Assembly (NCBI GenBank): GCA_036015235.1
Contig: CP107926.1
Location: 434,001-498,000, forward strand
Direction of reading: 5' to 3'
DNA from: Streptomyces sp. NBC_00433
GTDB lineage: Bacteria > Actinomycetota > Actinomycetes > Streptomycetales > Streptomycetaceae
Length of the DNA stretch: 64,000 nt
Shown: one piece after another, positions 23,670-32,861 of the stretch
Position numbering within the stretch: position 1 is the first letter of the stretch
Layout: every line of letters begins with the position of its first letter
Program-made: the position numbers and the translations under genes
The notes under the pieces: model-generated
The model's input: the letters and a program-made list of their open reading frames with translations, nothing else
What the model was told of the DNA's origin: nothing
Databases searched by the model: none

Positions 23670-25046
23670 CTACGCGAGCGGGCCGAGGCCGCCGGTGAGG
23701 GTGGTGCGGGGGATCGGCGGGCGGTCCCACAGGGCGAGGATCTCGTTGACGAGGTCCACGACGGGCAGGAGCGGCCGCCCGCCGTGGACCTCGACGGACG
23801 CGGCGGACAGGGAGCGCGGGACCGCCCCGGCGTCGAGCAGCACGCGCCAGTCCTCCGGGCCGAGTTCCAGGAACTCCAGGCCGGTCAGCGCGGCGATCTC
23901 CAGCGGGTCGGCGAGCGTGCCGGGGTAGGCGGCCAGCGTCCTGAGCCGGGGCAGTCCGACGACGGGGGCGAGGCTGACCGGAGCGTCGTCCCACACGCCG
24001 ACGCTCAGCACCTCCAGGTCCGGGTGGACGGCCGCCTCGACGCTGCGCAGCGAACCGGCATTGACCCGGGCGACGGCGGGGGCGCCGTGCGCGTCGGTGC
24101 CGGACCCCCATGCGGTGGGCAGGTTCACGACCAGGTCGGTGAGCGAGTCGGCCAGCAGGCAGGCGCCGAGGTTGTCCTCGTGCGGGATGACGACGACCTG
24201 CCCGATGTGGCCACCCGGACCGGGTGTCAGGTCGACCGCGAGCCGGTCGCCGCCGCCGTTGTCGCCGAAGGCGATCCAGCCGGGTGAGCCGGCCAGTGCC
24301 TGCACCGCGGCGTCGGGCGCGGTGACCGCGGCCTCCATCGCCGCGAACTCCCACCGGGACGGGCGGGACGACGCGTCGGCGACGTACAGCCCGTCCAGCG
24401 GGAACAGCTCGCAGCCGACCGCGTCGGCGAAGGCTTCCGCCGCCTCGTGGCCGGCCCGGTCCTGCCACCGCGCCCGGGTCACCCGGTAGAGCGCCGCCAG
24501 TTCGGCCGGCAGTGCGACGCCGAGGCGTTTCTCCGCGTCGGCCATCTCCGCGTCGGTGGCGCCGACCGCTTCGGGGATACGTGCGCGCAGCGTCCGCTCC
24601 AGCAGCGCGGGATCGGCCGAGGCGGCGGGCGTCGCGCCGGGCACCGGCACGGGCAGGCGGCGCCAGGGCTCGGGGAGCGCGCCCTCGACCAGGGTCATCG
24701 ACCCCGGATACGCGTTGCCGATGCCGGGCTCCACGGCGGGGCTGGGCCAGAACACGTCGAGCACGGCCGACCCGTCCGGGGAGATGCCGACGGTGAAGGA
24801 GACGTGGTCGGTGCCGTCCTCCGCGAGGGCGGCGCGGATCGGCTCCACCGCGTCGAACTCGGGCATGTCGCCGACCTGGAGCGCCTGCCCGGGGCGCGGC
24901 CGCCGCGGCCGGGTCGGCAGGCTCCAGCCGCCCCGCCCGATCTGCCCCGCCACCTGGCCGCCGGGCGCGGCGAGCGCGTCCGCGTTGTCCGCCCGCAGCA
25001 CCCGCAGCAGCGGCTCCCAGGTGGTGAAGTCGTGGAGCGAGGACAC
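23670..25046 (-). CDS. SMI1/KNR4-family protein
   Basis: A 458-residue soluble protein. The SMI1/KNR4 core is at about 150-300 (EKRLGVALPAELAALYRVT, GWIAFGDNGGGDRLAVDL, IGQVVVIPHED). Flanking regions, including a C-terminal Leu-rich part (LEFLELGPEDWRVLL), make it longer than minimal members. The family includes immunity proteins of polymorphic toxins, but no toxin gene is adjacent, so this one is probably a housekeeping scaffold or an orphan immunity protein. Function uncertain. Confidence 0.8.
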   Translation of the reverse strand: MSSLHDFTTWEPLLRVLRADNADALAAPGGQVAGQIGRGGWSLPTRPRRPRPGQALQVGDMPEFDAVEPIRAALAEDGTDHVSFTVGISPDGSAVLDVFWPSPAVEPGIGNAYPGSMTLVEGALPEPWRRLPVPVPGATPAASADPALLERTLRARIPEAVGATDAEMADAEKRLGVALPAELAALYRVTRARWQDRAGHEAAEAFADAVGCELFPLDGLYVADASSRPSRWEFAAMEAAVTAPDAAVQALAGSPGWIAFGDNGGGDRLAVDLTPGPGGHIGQVVVIPHEDNLGACLLADSLTDLVVNLPTAWGSGTDAHGAPAVARVNAGSLRSVEAAVHPDLEVLSVGVWDDAPVSLAPVVGLPRLRTLAAYPGTLADPLEIAALTGLEFLELGPEDWRVLLDAGAVPRSLSAASVEVHGGRPLLPVVDLVNEILALWDRPPIPRTTLTGGLGPLA

Positions 25047-25203
25047 GGACGGCCTCCAGCGGGTGGGCGTACACAGCGGGCACGGCGGGCTCGATTATCA
25101 CCGAGCCGCCGGCGGACCGGCACCGCTCCGCCGAACACCCGGCGCCGGCCACCGGCCGCCCGGCACCGCCCCGCCGCCGCTATCCCGCCGTCACCGCCGG
25201 GGG

Positions 25204-25929
25204 CTACGGCCGCTGCGCCACGAAGACGAATTCCTTGCCCGGCCGGTCCGGCGCGTCGCGCACCTCCCGTACGGCGAAACCCTGCGCGGCGAGGTCCGCC
25301 TCGATCTCCGCGCGCTCGCGGAAGCGCAGGGTCGACTCGGAGGTCAGCGTCTGCCCGTCGGCGCCGAAGACGTACGTCCCGCGGAAGGTCACCAGCGGCA
25401 GGTCGACCTCGATCAGGTCGTGCCAGGTGCGCACCTCGCCGACGCCGGGGATGTGCGTGACGCGGTAGGAGGCGGCGCGATTCCAGGTCTCCCACGCGCG
25501 CCGGGCCGGATCGCGGGATTCGAGGACCAGGTGCCCGCCGGGGCGCAGCGCCCGGTGGGCGCCGGCGAGGGTCCGCTGCCAGGTGCCGGGGGCGGCGACG
25601 GCCTGGGCGACATTGCCGGTCATGGTGGCGAGGTCGGCCCGGACCGGCGGCAGCGCGGCGGCGTCGCCGTGGATCCAGCGCACGCGGTCGGCGCCCGGTT
25701 TGGCCCGTGCCACCTCGATCGAGGCGCGGGCGGGGTCGACGCCGACGACGCCGATCCCGCGGTCGGCGAGCAGCAGCGCGAGGACACCGGTGCCGCAGCC
25801 GATGTCCAGTACCTGCTCGGCGCCGACCTCCGCGGCCAGCGCCAGGTAGGGGTCCAGGTCGCCGCGGTCGGGGTCGAGCGCGTCGTAGATCGCGGCCAGT
25901 CGCGGGTGGCCGTACAGCTCCTCGGTCAT
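25204..25929 (-). CDS. Class I SAM-dependent methyltransferase
   Basis: A 241-residue methyltransferase with the SAM-binding motif I VLDIGCGTGVLALLLA, acidic loop GVDPARASI and the post-I GDAAALPPVRADLATM segment. The C-terminal part (TFRGTYVFGADGQTL, FRERAEIEADLAAQGF) is typical of a large group of small-molecule methyltransferases in actinomycetes. It is probably soluble. The substrate cannot be predicted from context, since neighbours are unrelated. Confidence 0.88.
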   Translation of the reverse strand: MTEELYGHPRLAAIYDALDPDRGDLDPYLALAAEVGAEQVLDIGCGTGVLALLLADRGIGVVGVDPARASIEVARAKPGADRVRWIHGDAAALPPVRADLATMTGNVAQAVAAPGTWQRTLAGAHRALRPGGHLVLESRDPARRAWETWNRAASYRVTHIPGVGEVRTWHDLIEVDLPLVTFRGTYVFGADGQTLTSESTLRFRERAEIEADLAAQGFAVREVRDAPDRPGKEFVFVAQRP

Positions 25930-25953
25930 GGCGGCGAAGATACCGCCGGAGCG

Positions 25954-26787
25954 TCACTCCCCCGCGTCGATCTCCGGTGGGGAGTCCGGGTCGGGGGCGC
26001 TGTCGACCGCGTGCGGGCCGGTGGGCGGTTCGAGGGGCGGCAGGGGGTTGCCGCGGTCGGCGGGGCCGGGGTGGTGCTGGTCTTCGACGAACTGGGTGAC
26101 GGCTTTCGCGCTGTCGAGCAGCTGGGCCGGGAAGACGATGGTGCTGTTCTTCTCGGCGGCGATCTCGGCCAGGATCTGCAGATTGCGCAGCTGGAGGGCG
26201 ATCGGGTGGTCGGCGATGACGTCGGCGGCCTCCGCGAGGCGCCCGGCGCTCAGGGCCTCGCCCTCCGCCGCGATGATCTTGGCGCGCTTCTCCCGCTCGG
26301 CTTCCGCCTGGCGGGCCATCGCCCGCTGCATGCTGGTGGGCAGCTGGATGTCCTTCAGCTCGACCAGGAAGACCTGCACGCCCCACTGCTCGGTGATGTT
26401 GTCCAGGATCTCGCGGATCGCCAGGTTGAGCGTCTGGGTGTCGGTGAGCACCTGGTCGAGCATCGAGCGGCCGACGATGTTGCGGACCGTGGTCTGGGCG
26501 ATCTGGCCGACCGCCTGGTCGACGTTCTCGATCTCCACGATGGCCTTCACCGAGTCCACCCGGCGGAAGTACGCCACCGCGGCCACGCCGATCGACACGT
26601 TGTCCTGGGTGATCACCTGCTGTGACGGGACGGGCATGGTGACCGTGCGCAGGCTCACCTTCCACATCCGGTCGGAGAACGGGATCATGAAGTGGATGCC
26701 CGGCTTTCGTACCCCGCGCAGCCGCCCGAGACGGAACACGACCCCGCGCTCGTACTGCCGGACGACGGCGACTCCCAGATTCGGCAT
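25954..26787 (-). CDS. SPFH/Band 7 protein (slipin) without N-terminal membrane helix
   Basis: A 277-residue member of the stomatin/prohibitin superfamily, whose proteins form rings on membranes and organise microdomains. The SPFH domain spans about 8-175 ([54 protein letters not shown]), followed by a charged coiled-coil ([18 protein letters not shown]) and a helical tail. The membrane helix common before SPFH domains is missing, as in some short slipins. The ATG at 26787 follows GGGAGG. Partner protease (NfeD) is not adjacent. Confidence 0.85.
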   Translation of the reverse strand: MPNLGVAVVRQYERGVVFRLGRLRGVRKPGIHFMIPFSDRMWKVSLRTVTMPVPSQQVITQDNVSIGVAAVAYFRRVDSVKAIVEIENVDQAVGQIAQTTVRNIVGRSMLDQVLTDTQTLNLAIREILDNITEQWGVQVFLVELKDIQLPTSMQRAMARQAEAEREKRAKIIAAEGEALSAGRLAEAADVIADHPIALQLRNLQILAEIAAEKNSTIVFPAQLLDSAKAVTQFVEDQHHPGPADRGNPLPPLEPPTGPHAVDSAPDPDSPPEIDAGE

Positions 26788-26953
26788 GGCCTGCGCCTCC
26801 CGATGTCGGCTCCCCTCCAGCATCCCTCGCGATCGCCCGGACCGCGCGCACGGCGGTCCGCGCTGCCGGCCGGGGGGCCGCGGCGCTGGTCGCAGCCGCG
26901 GCGCGGTGTCGCCGACCCTCACGCTGCGCAACCGGGACGGGCCGGCCGTACGG

Positions 26954-28096
26954 TCACGCCGGCGACGCGGAGCAGCCGTAGGGCCCGGCCTCGTCCTGGT
27001 CGCCGCCTGCGGCCTCCACCCGGACGACCAGTGCCGCGATGTCGTCGTCGAGTCCGCCGCCGCTGTAACGCAGCAGCTGGTCGTGCAGCAGGTCGAGCAG
27101 GCGGCGCGGTGTGACCGCTTCCTGCCCGCGCAGCCAGGTCTGCAGCGGGAAGAAGACGCCGGCGCGGTCGCGGGTCTCGGTGACGCCGTCGGTGTAGAGC
27201 AGCAGTTGGTCGCCGGGGACCAGCGGCACCGTGTCGACGGTGTAGCCGCCGCCGAGCAGTCCCGCCATGTTCAGCGGCGGCGAGGCGGCGGTCGGCTCCA
27301 GCGCGCTGACGTCCGCGCCGCGCATCAGCAGCGGCGCGGGGTGGCCGCAGTTGACCAGGCCCGCCTCGCCGCCGCCGTGCGGGATCTGGGCGAGCAGCGC
27401 GGTGGCGAACCGCTCGGCGGACTCGTCGGTCGGGAAGGAGGCGCTGTAGCGGACCATGCTGGTGTCCAGCCGGCAGGCGAGCGCGGCGAGGTCGGGCTCG
27501 TCGTAGGCGGCCTCGCGGAAGGAGTTGACGACCGCGCCGGCCACCCCGACCGCGGACAGGCCCTTGCCGCGGACGTCGCCGATCAGCAGCCGGACGCCGT
27601 ACGGGGTGTCGACCGCCTCGTAGAGGTCGCCGCCGATCCTGGCCTGCGCGGCGGCGGCCACGTAGAGCGTCTCGATGGACATCCCGCCGATCCGCCGCGG
27701 GATCGGCCGCAGGACCACCGACTGGGCGGCGTCGGCGACCGAGCGGACCTGGAGCAGCGCGCGTTCGCGCTGCAGCCTGATGTGGCTGGCGTAGCCGGCC
27801 GCCGCGGTGACGGCGGCGATGGCGGCGCCGGTGAAGTAGCCGGCCGACCCGTGGTAGACGAGTTCGAGGGCGACGACCGCGACGAGGGTCAGTGTCCCGA
27901 GGCCCACGGTCGCGCCGACCGACCACATCGAGGCGGCGAGCGCGGGTGCGGCGGGCAGCAGCCGGCTGACGGCGACGTCCCTGGGCGTGGCCATGGACGC
28001 CACGCCGATCACCACCGTCAGCAGGATCGGCGCCGCACTGGCCCGGCCCGTCCGGCCGGGGGCCGGGCGGCGGCGCCTGCGCTGCTCGATCGTCAT
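26954..28096 (-). CDS. Membrane-anchored PP2C-type (SpoIIE/RsbU) phosphatase
   Basis: A 380-residue phosphatase. Three or four hydrophobic segments at 22-104 anchor it to the membrane, and the catalytic domain runs from about 135 to 365. The metal-binding aspartates Asp157 (GGDLYEAV) and Asp174 (GDVRGKGL) are present, along with [11 protein letters not shown] and [11 protein letters not shown], so it should be active. The target is likely an anti-sigma antagonist or serine-phosphorylated regulator. It contrasts with the degenerate domain in the gene at 8861-10942. Confidence 0.88.
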   Translation of the reverse strand: MTIEQRRRRRPAPGRTGRASAAPILLTVVIGVASMATPRDVAVSRLLPAAPALAASMWSVGATVGLGTLTLVAVVALELVYHGSAGYFTGAAIAAVTAAAGYASHIRLQRERALLQVRSVADAAQSVVLRPIPRRIGGMSIETLYVAAAAQARIGGDLYEAVDTPYGVRLLIGDVRGKGLSAVGVAGAVVNSFREAAYDEPDLAALACRLDTSMVRYSASFPTDESAERFATALLAQIPHGGGEAGLVNCGHPAPLLMRGADVSALEPTAASPPLNMAGLLGGGYTVDTVPLVPGDQLLLYTDGVTETRDRAGVFFPLQTWLRGQEAVTPRRLLDLLHDQLLRYSGGGLDDDIAALVVRVEAAGGDQDEAGPYGCSASPA

Positions 28097-28304
28097 CACA
28101 TCGCCGAGCGTATCGGGGCGAACCGGAAATTCGGCGCTGCCGCCGACGCGGGGCCCCGCCGCGCTGTCCGGTGATGATCCAACTCCCGGCGGCGCCGCAT
28201 CGTTCCCGTTTCCGCTGTGACAATTGCCCGTCCAGCAGGGCATTCCCGGCGTGGCGGCCGGCGGGTGATACTCCGGTCTCCGCAACGAGAGGAATCGATC
28301 ATCC

Positions 28305-29192
28305 ATGGCCTCACGGACCATCACCGCCGCGGCTGCCGGCACCCGGCAGCTCGGCGATCTGACGGTGCACCGTATCGGCTTCGGCGCCATGCGCCTGACA
28401 GGAAGTGCCGCCTTCGACCTCGGCGTGCCCAGTGACCGCGAGCAGGCGCTCGGGGTGCTGCGGCGGGCGGTCGAGCTGGGCGTCAACCACATCGACACCG
28501 CCGCCTTCTACTTCTCCTCGCTCCGCTCGGCGAACGAGCTGATCGGCCGGGCGCTGGCGCCCTATCCCGACGACCTGGTGATCGCCACCAAGGTCGGCCC
28601 CGGCCGCGACCCGTCGGGCCAGTGGCTGCCGCTGGCCAGGCCCGACCAGCTGCGCGGCCAGGTCGAGGAGAATCTGCGGCAGCTCGGCCGCGACCATCTG
28701 GACCTGGTCAACCTGCGGGTCCTGCCCTCGGTGGCGCTCGCCGAGCACTTCGGCGCACTGGCGGAGCTGCAGGCGGCGGGGCTGATACGCCATCTGGGCG
28801 TCTCGAACGTCACCAGCGAGCAGCTCGCCGACGCGCGGGCGGTGGCGCCGGTGGTGTGCGTGCAGAACCTGTTCGGCCTCGACGACCGGCAGCGCAGCGC
28901 GGACCTGCTGCGGGAGTGCGGCGAACTGGGCATCGCCTTCGTGCCGTTCTACTCCATCGCGGGCAAGGGCCGGGAGGTCGGCGCGACCGGCGACAGCAGC
29001 GAGCAGCTCACGGCGGTCGCCCGCGCGCACGGGGTGTCGCAGGCGCAGGTGAGGCTGGCCTGGACGCTCGGGCAGGGCCCGCACGTGCTGGCCATTCCGG
29101 GCACCGGCGACCCCGGCCACCTCGCCGAGAACGTGGCTGCGGGCGCGCTGCGGCTCACCGAGGAGGAGATGGCGCTCCTGAACGCTGCTTGA
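28305..29192 (+). CDS. Aldo/keto reductase with Asn in place of the catalytic His
   Basis: A 295-residue AKR barrel. The catalytic Asp64 and Tyr69 (HIDTAAFYF) and Lys96 (VIATKVG) are present, but the position of the usual catalytic His reads VNLRV, with Asn137. This Asn form is seen in several actinobacterial AKR groups, so it may be a functional variant. The gene is monocistronic and diverges from the PP2C phosphatase with a 208-base gap that shows nothing distinctive. The substrate is unknown. Confidence 0.85.
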   Translation: MASRTITAAAAGTRQLGDLTVHRIGFGAMRLTGSAAFDLGVPSDREQALGVLRRAVELGVNHIDTAAFYFSSLRSANELIGRALAPYPDDLVIATKVGPGRDPSGQWLPLARPDQLRGQVEENLRQLGRDHLDLVNLRVLPSVALAEHFGALAELQAAGLIRHLGVSNVTSEQLADARAVAPVVCVQNLFGLDDRQRSADLLRECGELGIAFVPFYSIAGKGREVGATGDSSEQLTAVARAHGVSQAQVRLAWTLGQGPHVLAIPGTGDPGHLAENVAAGALRLTEEEMALLNAA

Positions 29193-29605
29193 CCCGCCCG
29201 GTCCGACAAGTCGTGAATGGACTCATCCGATCTCTCGCCGTTGTTGCGCCCGGTGCAATGACCTCGGACGTCCCGTGAATGCTGCGCTTTGCGGACAATT
29301 CGCCGATCTGGTCTGGACTCTTGACGGGATGTTTGTTTCAGCAGTTGAATCCCTGCGTACCTGAAACCGCGCTTTCGGAAGTGCTCAGCGTGGTGCGTGT
29401 CATGGGACTGCGCGCACCTTCCCCCACCGCAAGTCAGCCCGAAACAAGCGGATTCCACCGCGGCCGTGGCCATACCCCGCCACGGCCGCGCGCGGGGCAC
29501 TGGGTTCACCTGTTGAAGTTGAAGCTTGAAGCAGCAGGTCTCCGTGCGCTCAGTCCACCGGCGCGCCCGGCCGACCGCGCCGTGCGCCGCCGTGCGGAGA
29601 CAGCC
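29193..29605. other. 413-base non-coding region before the GH99-like gene
   Basis: No real gene was seen. It contains an inverted repeat with 11-bp arms CGCGGCCGTGG/CCACGGCCGCG (29459-29490), possibly a terminator or leader stem, and three tandem TTGAAG hexamers (29513, 29519 and 29526), 75 bases upstream of the hydrolase start. The hexamers are A/T-rich and could be a regulator site. Confidence 0.45.
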
Positions 29606-30989
29606 ATGCCAGTTTCGCGTCGTACGTTCCAGCAGGCGGGGCCGCCGCCGCGGCCCTGGGCACGCTGGGCGCCGCGCATTCCGCGTCGCCGGCCAGCGGA
29701 CCGGGAGACGTGGTCGACAAGGTCACCGTCGGGTATCAGGGGTGGGTTTGCGTGTATTGGTGATGGTGCGCCCATTGACGCGTGGTGGCACTGGAGTGCC
29801 AACGCCGGGCAGGCGCCGTCGCCGTCGAACACCACGATCGTGGCGTGGCCGGATGTGCGGGATTACGCGAAGACGTATCGGACGGGGTATGCGGCGCTGG
29901 GGAACGGGCAGCCGGCGAAGCTGTTCTCGTCGTACGACCAGCAGACGGTCGACACGCACTTCCTGTGGCTGCAGCAGAACAACATCGACACCGCGGCGCT
30001 CCAGCGCTTCAACCCCACCGGCGGGGAGGGTCCGACCCGGGACGCGATGGCGGTGAAGGTGCGCAGTGCCGCGGAGTCGCACGGGCGGAAGTTCTACATC
30101 ATGTACGACGTGTCGGACTGGACGACCATGCAGTCGGACATCAAGGCCGACTGGACGAACAAGATGAAGGCGTACACCGCGTCGTCGGCGTACGCGGTGC
30201 AGAACGGCAGGCCGGTCGTGTGCATCTGGGGCTTCGGCTTCGCCGACAACCAGCGGCCCTTCAGCGCCGCCGCGTGCCTGGACGTCGTCAACTGGTTCAA
30301 GGACCAGGGGTGTTACGTGATCGGCGGGGTGCCGACCTGGTGGCGTACCGGCGACCGGGACTCGCGCGCCGGGTTCTCCGACGTCTACCACGCCTTCCAC
30401 ATGATCAGCCCGTGGATGGTCGGCCGGATCGGCAGCGCCGCCGACGCCGACAACTTCCACAACGTGGCCACCGTGCCCGACATGGCCGAGTGCGCCGCCC
30501 ACGGCATCGACTACCAGCCCTGCGTCCTGCCCGGCACCCTCAACCTGCGCCAGCGCTCCCACGGCGACTTCATGTGGCGGCAGTTCTACAACATGGCCAG
30601 GGCCGGCGTGCAGGGCATCTACATCTCCATGTTCGACGAGTACAACGAGGGCAACCAGATCGCCAAGACCGCCGAGACCCAGGCCTGGACGCCCACCGAC
30701 TCCGGCCTCCTCGCCCTCGACGAGGACGGCACCGCCTGCTCCGCCGACTACTACCTCCGCCTCACCGGCGACGGCGGCCGCCTGCTCAAAGGCCAGATCG
30801 CCCTCACCGCCACCCGCCCCACCAAACCCACCACCGGATCACCCGGCGGGACCCACCACCAGCGTGGTGAGCCTGCGCGCCCGCGCCAACAACCGGTACG
30901 TCACCGCAGAAAACGCCGGAGCAGCCGCACTCATCGCCAACCGCCCCACCATCGGCGGCTGGGAACACTTCGACCTCATCACCGGCTGA
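29606..30989 (+). pseudogene. Tat-exported GH99-like hydrolase with fascin-like C-terminus, frameshifted
   Basis: The start MPVSRRTFQQAG is a Tat signal, but after QAG the natural continuation AAAALGTLGAAHSASPA is one base out of frame until VTVGYQGW, where a second indel restores it. The catalytic region (residues 50-375; GDGAPIDAWWHWSANAG, MFDEYNEGNQIAKTAE) resembles GH71/GH99-like proteins acting on mannans or xylans outside the cell. A third indel near 30855 puts the lectin-like tail SLRARANNRYVTAENAG out of frame. The frame happens to run on through the next gene. Three single-base lesions imply a pseudogene, unless they are sequencing errors. Confidence 0.75.
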
Positions 30990-31156
30990 CAAACCCCCCA
31001 CGGGTGGCAAGGCAGGCGGGCGGGACACCTGGACGCGCCATCCGGGTGACCCGCCCGCACGTCGTGTGGCGCAGGGCCCGCCGCTGGCCGAACGTGGTGG
31101 CAATCATGCCCGCGCGCCCGGTGGCGGGAGCATGCCGCCGCCGGCCGAGGAGAGCC

Positions 31157-32749
31157 ATGACCGCCACTGCGAAGCCGGCTGCGGGGTCGCGGAATCTCGT
31201 ACTCGCGGCAATGATCTTCGCGGTCGCGATGACCTTCATCGACCAGACCATCGTGTCGATCGCGGTGCCAGACATCCAGAGCGAGCTGGGGCTGTCCAAC
31301 ACCGGTGTGCAGTGGGCGGTCAACGCCTATCTGCTGACGCTGGCCGCGCTGTTCGCCTACGGCGGGCGGCTGGCCGACACCGTGGGGCACCGCAAGGTGG
31401 TGGTGCTCGGGGTGCTGATCTTCGCGGGCTCCTCGCTGCTGTGCGGGCTGACCCCGAAGGGCGGTGCGGCGCAGGCCTGGATCGTGGTCTTCCGGGCGGT
31501 GCAGGGCGCGGGCGGCGCCATCATGTTCCCCGCCGCGCTCGGCATCGTCGTGCAGACCTTCGCGCTGCGGGAGCGCGGCAGGGCGCTGGCCCTCTTCTTC
31601 GGCATCGCGGGCGGGCTCACCGCGATCGGGCCGATCCTGGGCGGCTATCTCACCGAGTGGACCTGGCGGGCGATCTTCTGGGTGAACCTCCCCGTCGCCG
31701 CGATCGCCCTGGTGCTGATCGCGAAGTCCGAGCCGGTCACCGAGCACCGTCCGGCGCCGATGGACTACCGCGGCCTGGCGCTGATCGCGGCCGGTGTGAC
31801 GCTCAGCGTGTTCGGCTTCCAGCAGGCCGAGCTGTGGGGCTGGGGCAACCCGGTCATCGGCCTGACGATCGGCGCCGGTGTGCTGCTGCTCGTCGCCTTC
31901 GTGCTGGTCGAACTGCGCACACCGGATCCGCTGATGCAGGTGCGGATCTTCCGCGTCAGGGCCTTCCGCTTCGAGAACGCCGTGCTCGGCATCGCCATGC
32001 TGACCTTCATCCCGGTCTTCTTCTTCGTCAGCGAATACGCGCAGATCGCGCTCGGCAAGTCCGCTTCGCAGGCGGGCCAGTACCTGCTCTACTTCTTCCT
32101 CGGCTTCATCATCGCCTCGCAGCTCGGCGGCCGGATGCTGGACAGGGGCGGCGCCAAGCGCCCGGTGGTGCTCGGCTGCGCGGCCTCCGCGGTGGGCTTC
32201 TACCTGTGGGCGGGCAAGGTGACCGGCCTGGACTTCTCCGACCAGACCTGGGCGGTGGTCCTGGCCGGCGCCGGGATGGGCATGATGCTCAGCCCGGCCA
32301 GCACCGACGCGGTCAACCGCGCCTCCCGGCTGTCGTACGGCGAGGCCACCGGCATCACGCAGACCGTACGCAACTACGCGGCCTCGCTGGGGCTCGCGGT
32401 GCTCGGCACCGTCTCGGTCACCGAATTCCGCAACCACCTGCGGCAGTCGCTGACCGCCCGCGGCGTGCCCGCCTCCCAGGCCGCCGACCAGGCCAGGTCG
32501 ATCTCGCAGGCGCACTCCACCGCGCAGGGCGGCGGCGGTTCGGTCCCGTCCTTCGTCCGGACGGACTTCGCCGAGTCCACCCGGACGGTGCTCTACTGCA
32601 TGGCCGGGATCATGGCGGCCGCCGCGGTGGTGGCCTTCCTGGGCCTTCAGGCAGGGCTGCAGCCCGAGCTGTCCGAGGCCGCGGACGGGGGCGACGGCGC
32701 CGCCGCGAAGGGCGCCGCCGGCGGGCGGTCGGAGCCGCCGCCGAGGTGA
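31157..32749 (+). CDS. DHA2-family MFS drug exporter (EmrB/QacA type)
   Basis: A 530-residue membrane protein with about 14 transmembrane helices, the length and helix count of the DHA2 family. Motif A (GGRLADTVGHRK) is in loop 2-3 and motif C-like GPILGGYL in helix 5. The ATG at 31157 follows GAGGAGAG, and the long upstream in-frame extension through the broken hydrolase is not part of this protein. The hydrophilic tail (from about 505) is Ala/Gly-rich. It is likely a proton-driven multidrug or metabolite exporter. No adjacent regulator is seen. Confidence 0.9.
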   Translation: MTATAKPAAGSRNLVLAAMIFAVAMTFIDQTIVSIAVPDIQSELGLSNTGVQWAVNAYLLTLAALFAYGGRLADTVGHRKVVVLGVLIFAGSSLLCGLTPKGGAAQAWIVVFRAVQGAGGAIMFPAALGIVVQTFALRERGRALALFFGIAGGLTAIGPILGGYLTEWTWRAIFWVNLPVAAIALVLIAKSEPVTEHRPAPMDYRGLALIAAGVTLSVFGFQQAELWGWGNPVIGLTIGAGVLLLVAFVLVELRTPDPLMQVRIFRVRAFRFENAVLGIAMLTFIPVFFFVSEYAQIALGKSASQAGQYLLYFFLGFIIASQLGGRMLDRGGAKRPVVLGCAASAVGFYLWAGKVTGLDFSDQTWAVVLAGAGMGMMLSPASTDAVNRASRLSYGEATGITQTVRNYAASLGLAVLGTVSVTEFRNHLRQSLTARGVPASQAADQARSISQAHSTAQGGGGSVPSFVRTDFAESTRTVLYCMAGIMAAAAVVAFLGLQAGLQPELSEAADGGDGAAAKGAAGGRSEPPPR

Positions 32750-32828
32750 CGCGCCGACCGCGCGCCGAGCCCGCGGTCTAAACTCTCCTGGCACCGGCCT
32801 GTTCGAGGTGACCGGAGACAGGCCGTCC

Positions 32829-32861
32829 ATGCCCGATCCCGAGGGGTATTCGGCACTTTGA
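32829..32861 (+). CDS. Ten-codon ORF overlapping the TTG start of the ABC importer operon
   Basis: MPDPEGYSAL is encoded between GGAG-like sequence and the TTG start of the ATPase gene; its TGA stop overlaps that TTG (TTGA). Such stop-start overlap would allow translational coupling. It may be a chance ORF; nothing in the peptide is diagnostic. Confidence 0.3.
   Translation: MPDPEGYSAL

Noticed and set aside
23670..25046. SMI1/KNR4 gene as part of a toxin-immunity locus
   Set aside because: No polymorphic toxin gene with a matching arrangement lies nearby.
26877..26904. Ten-base direct repeat GCCGCGGCGC
   Set aside because: Expected by chance in DNA of this composition.
29279..32749. A continuous 1156-codon frame spanning the hydrolase and the exporter
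   Set aside because: The join is an accident of three indels and missing stops in G+C-rich DNA. The exporter has its own GAGGAG site and ATG at 31157.
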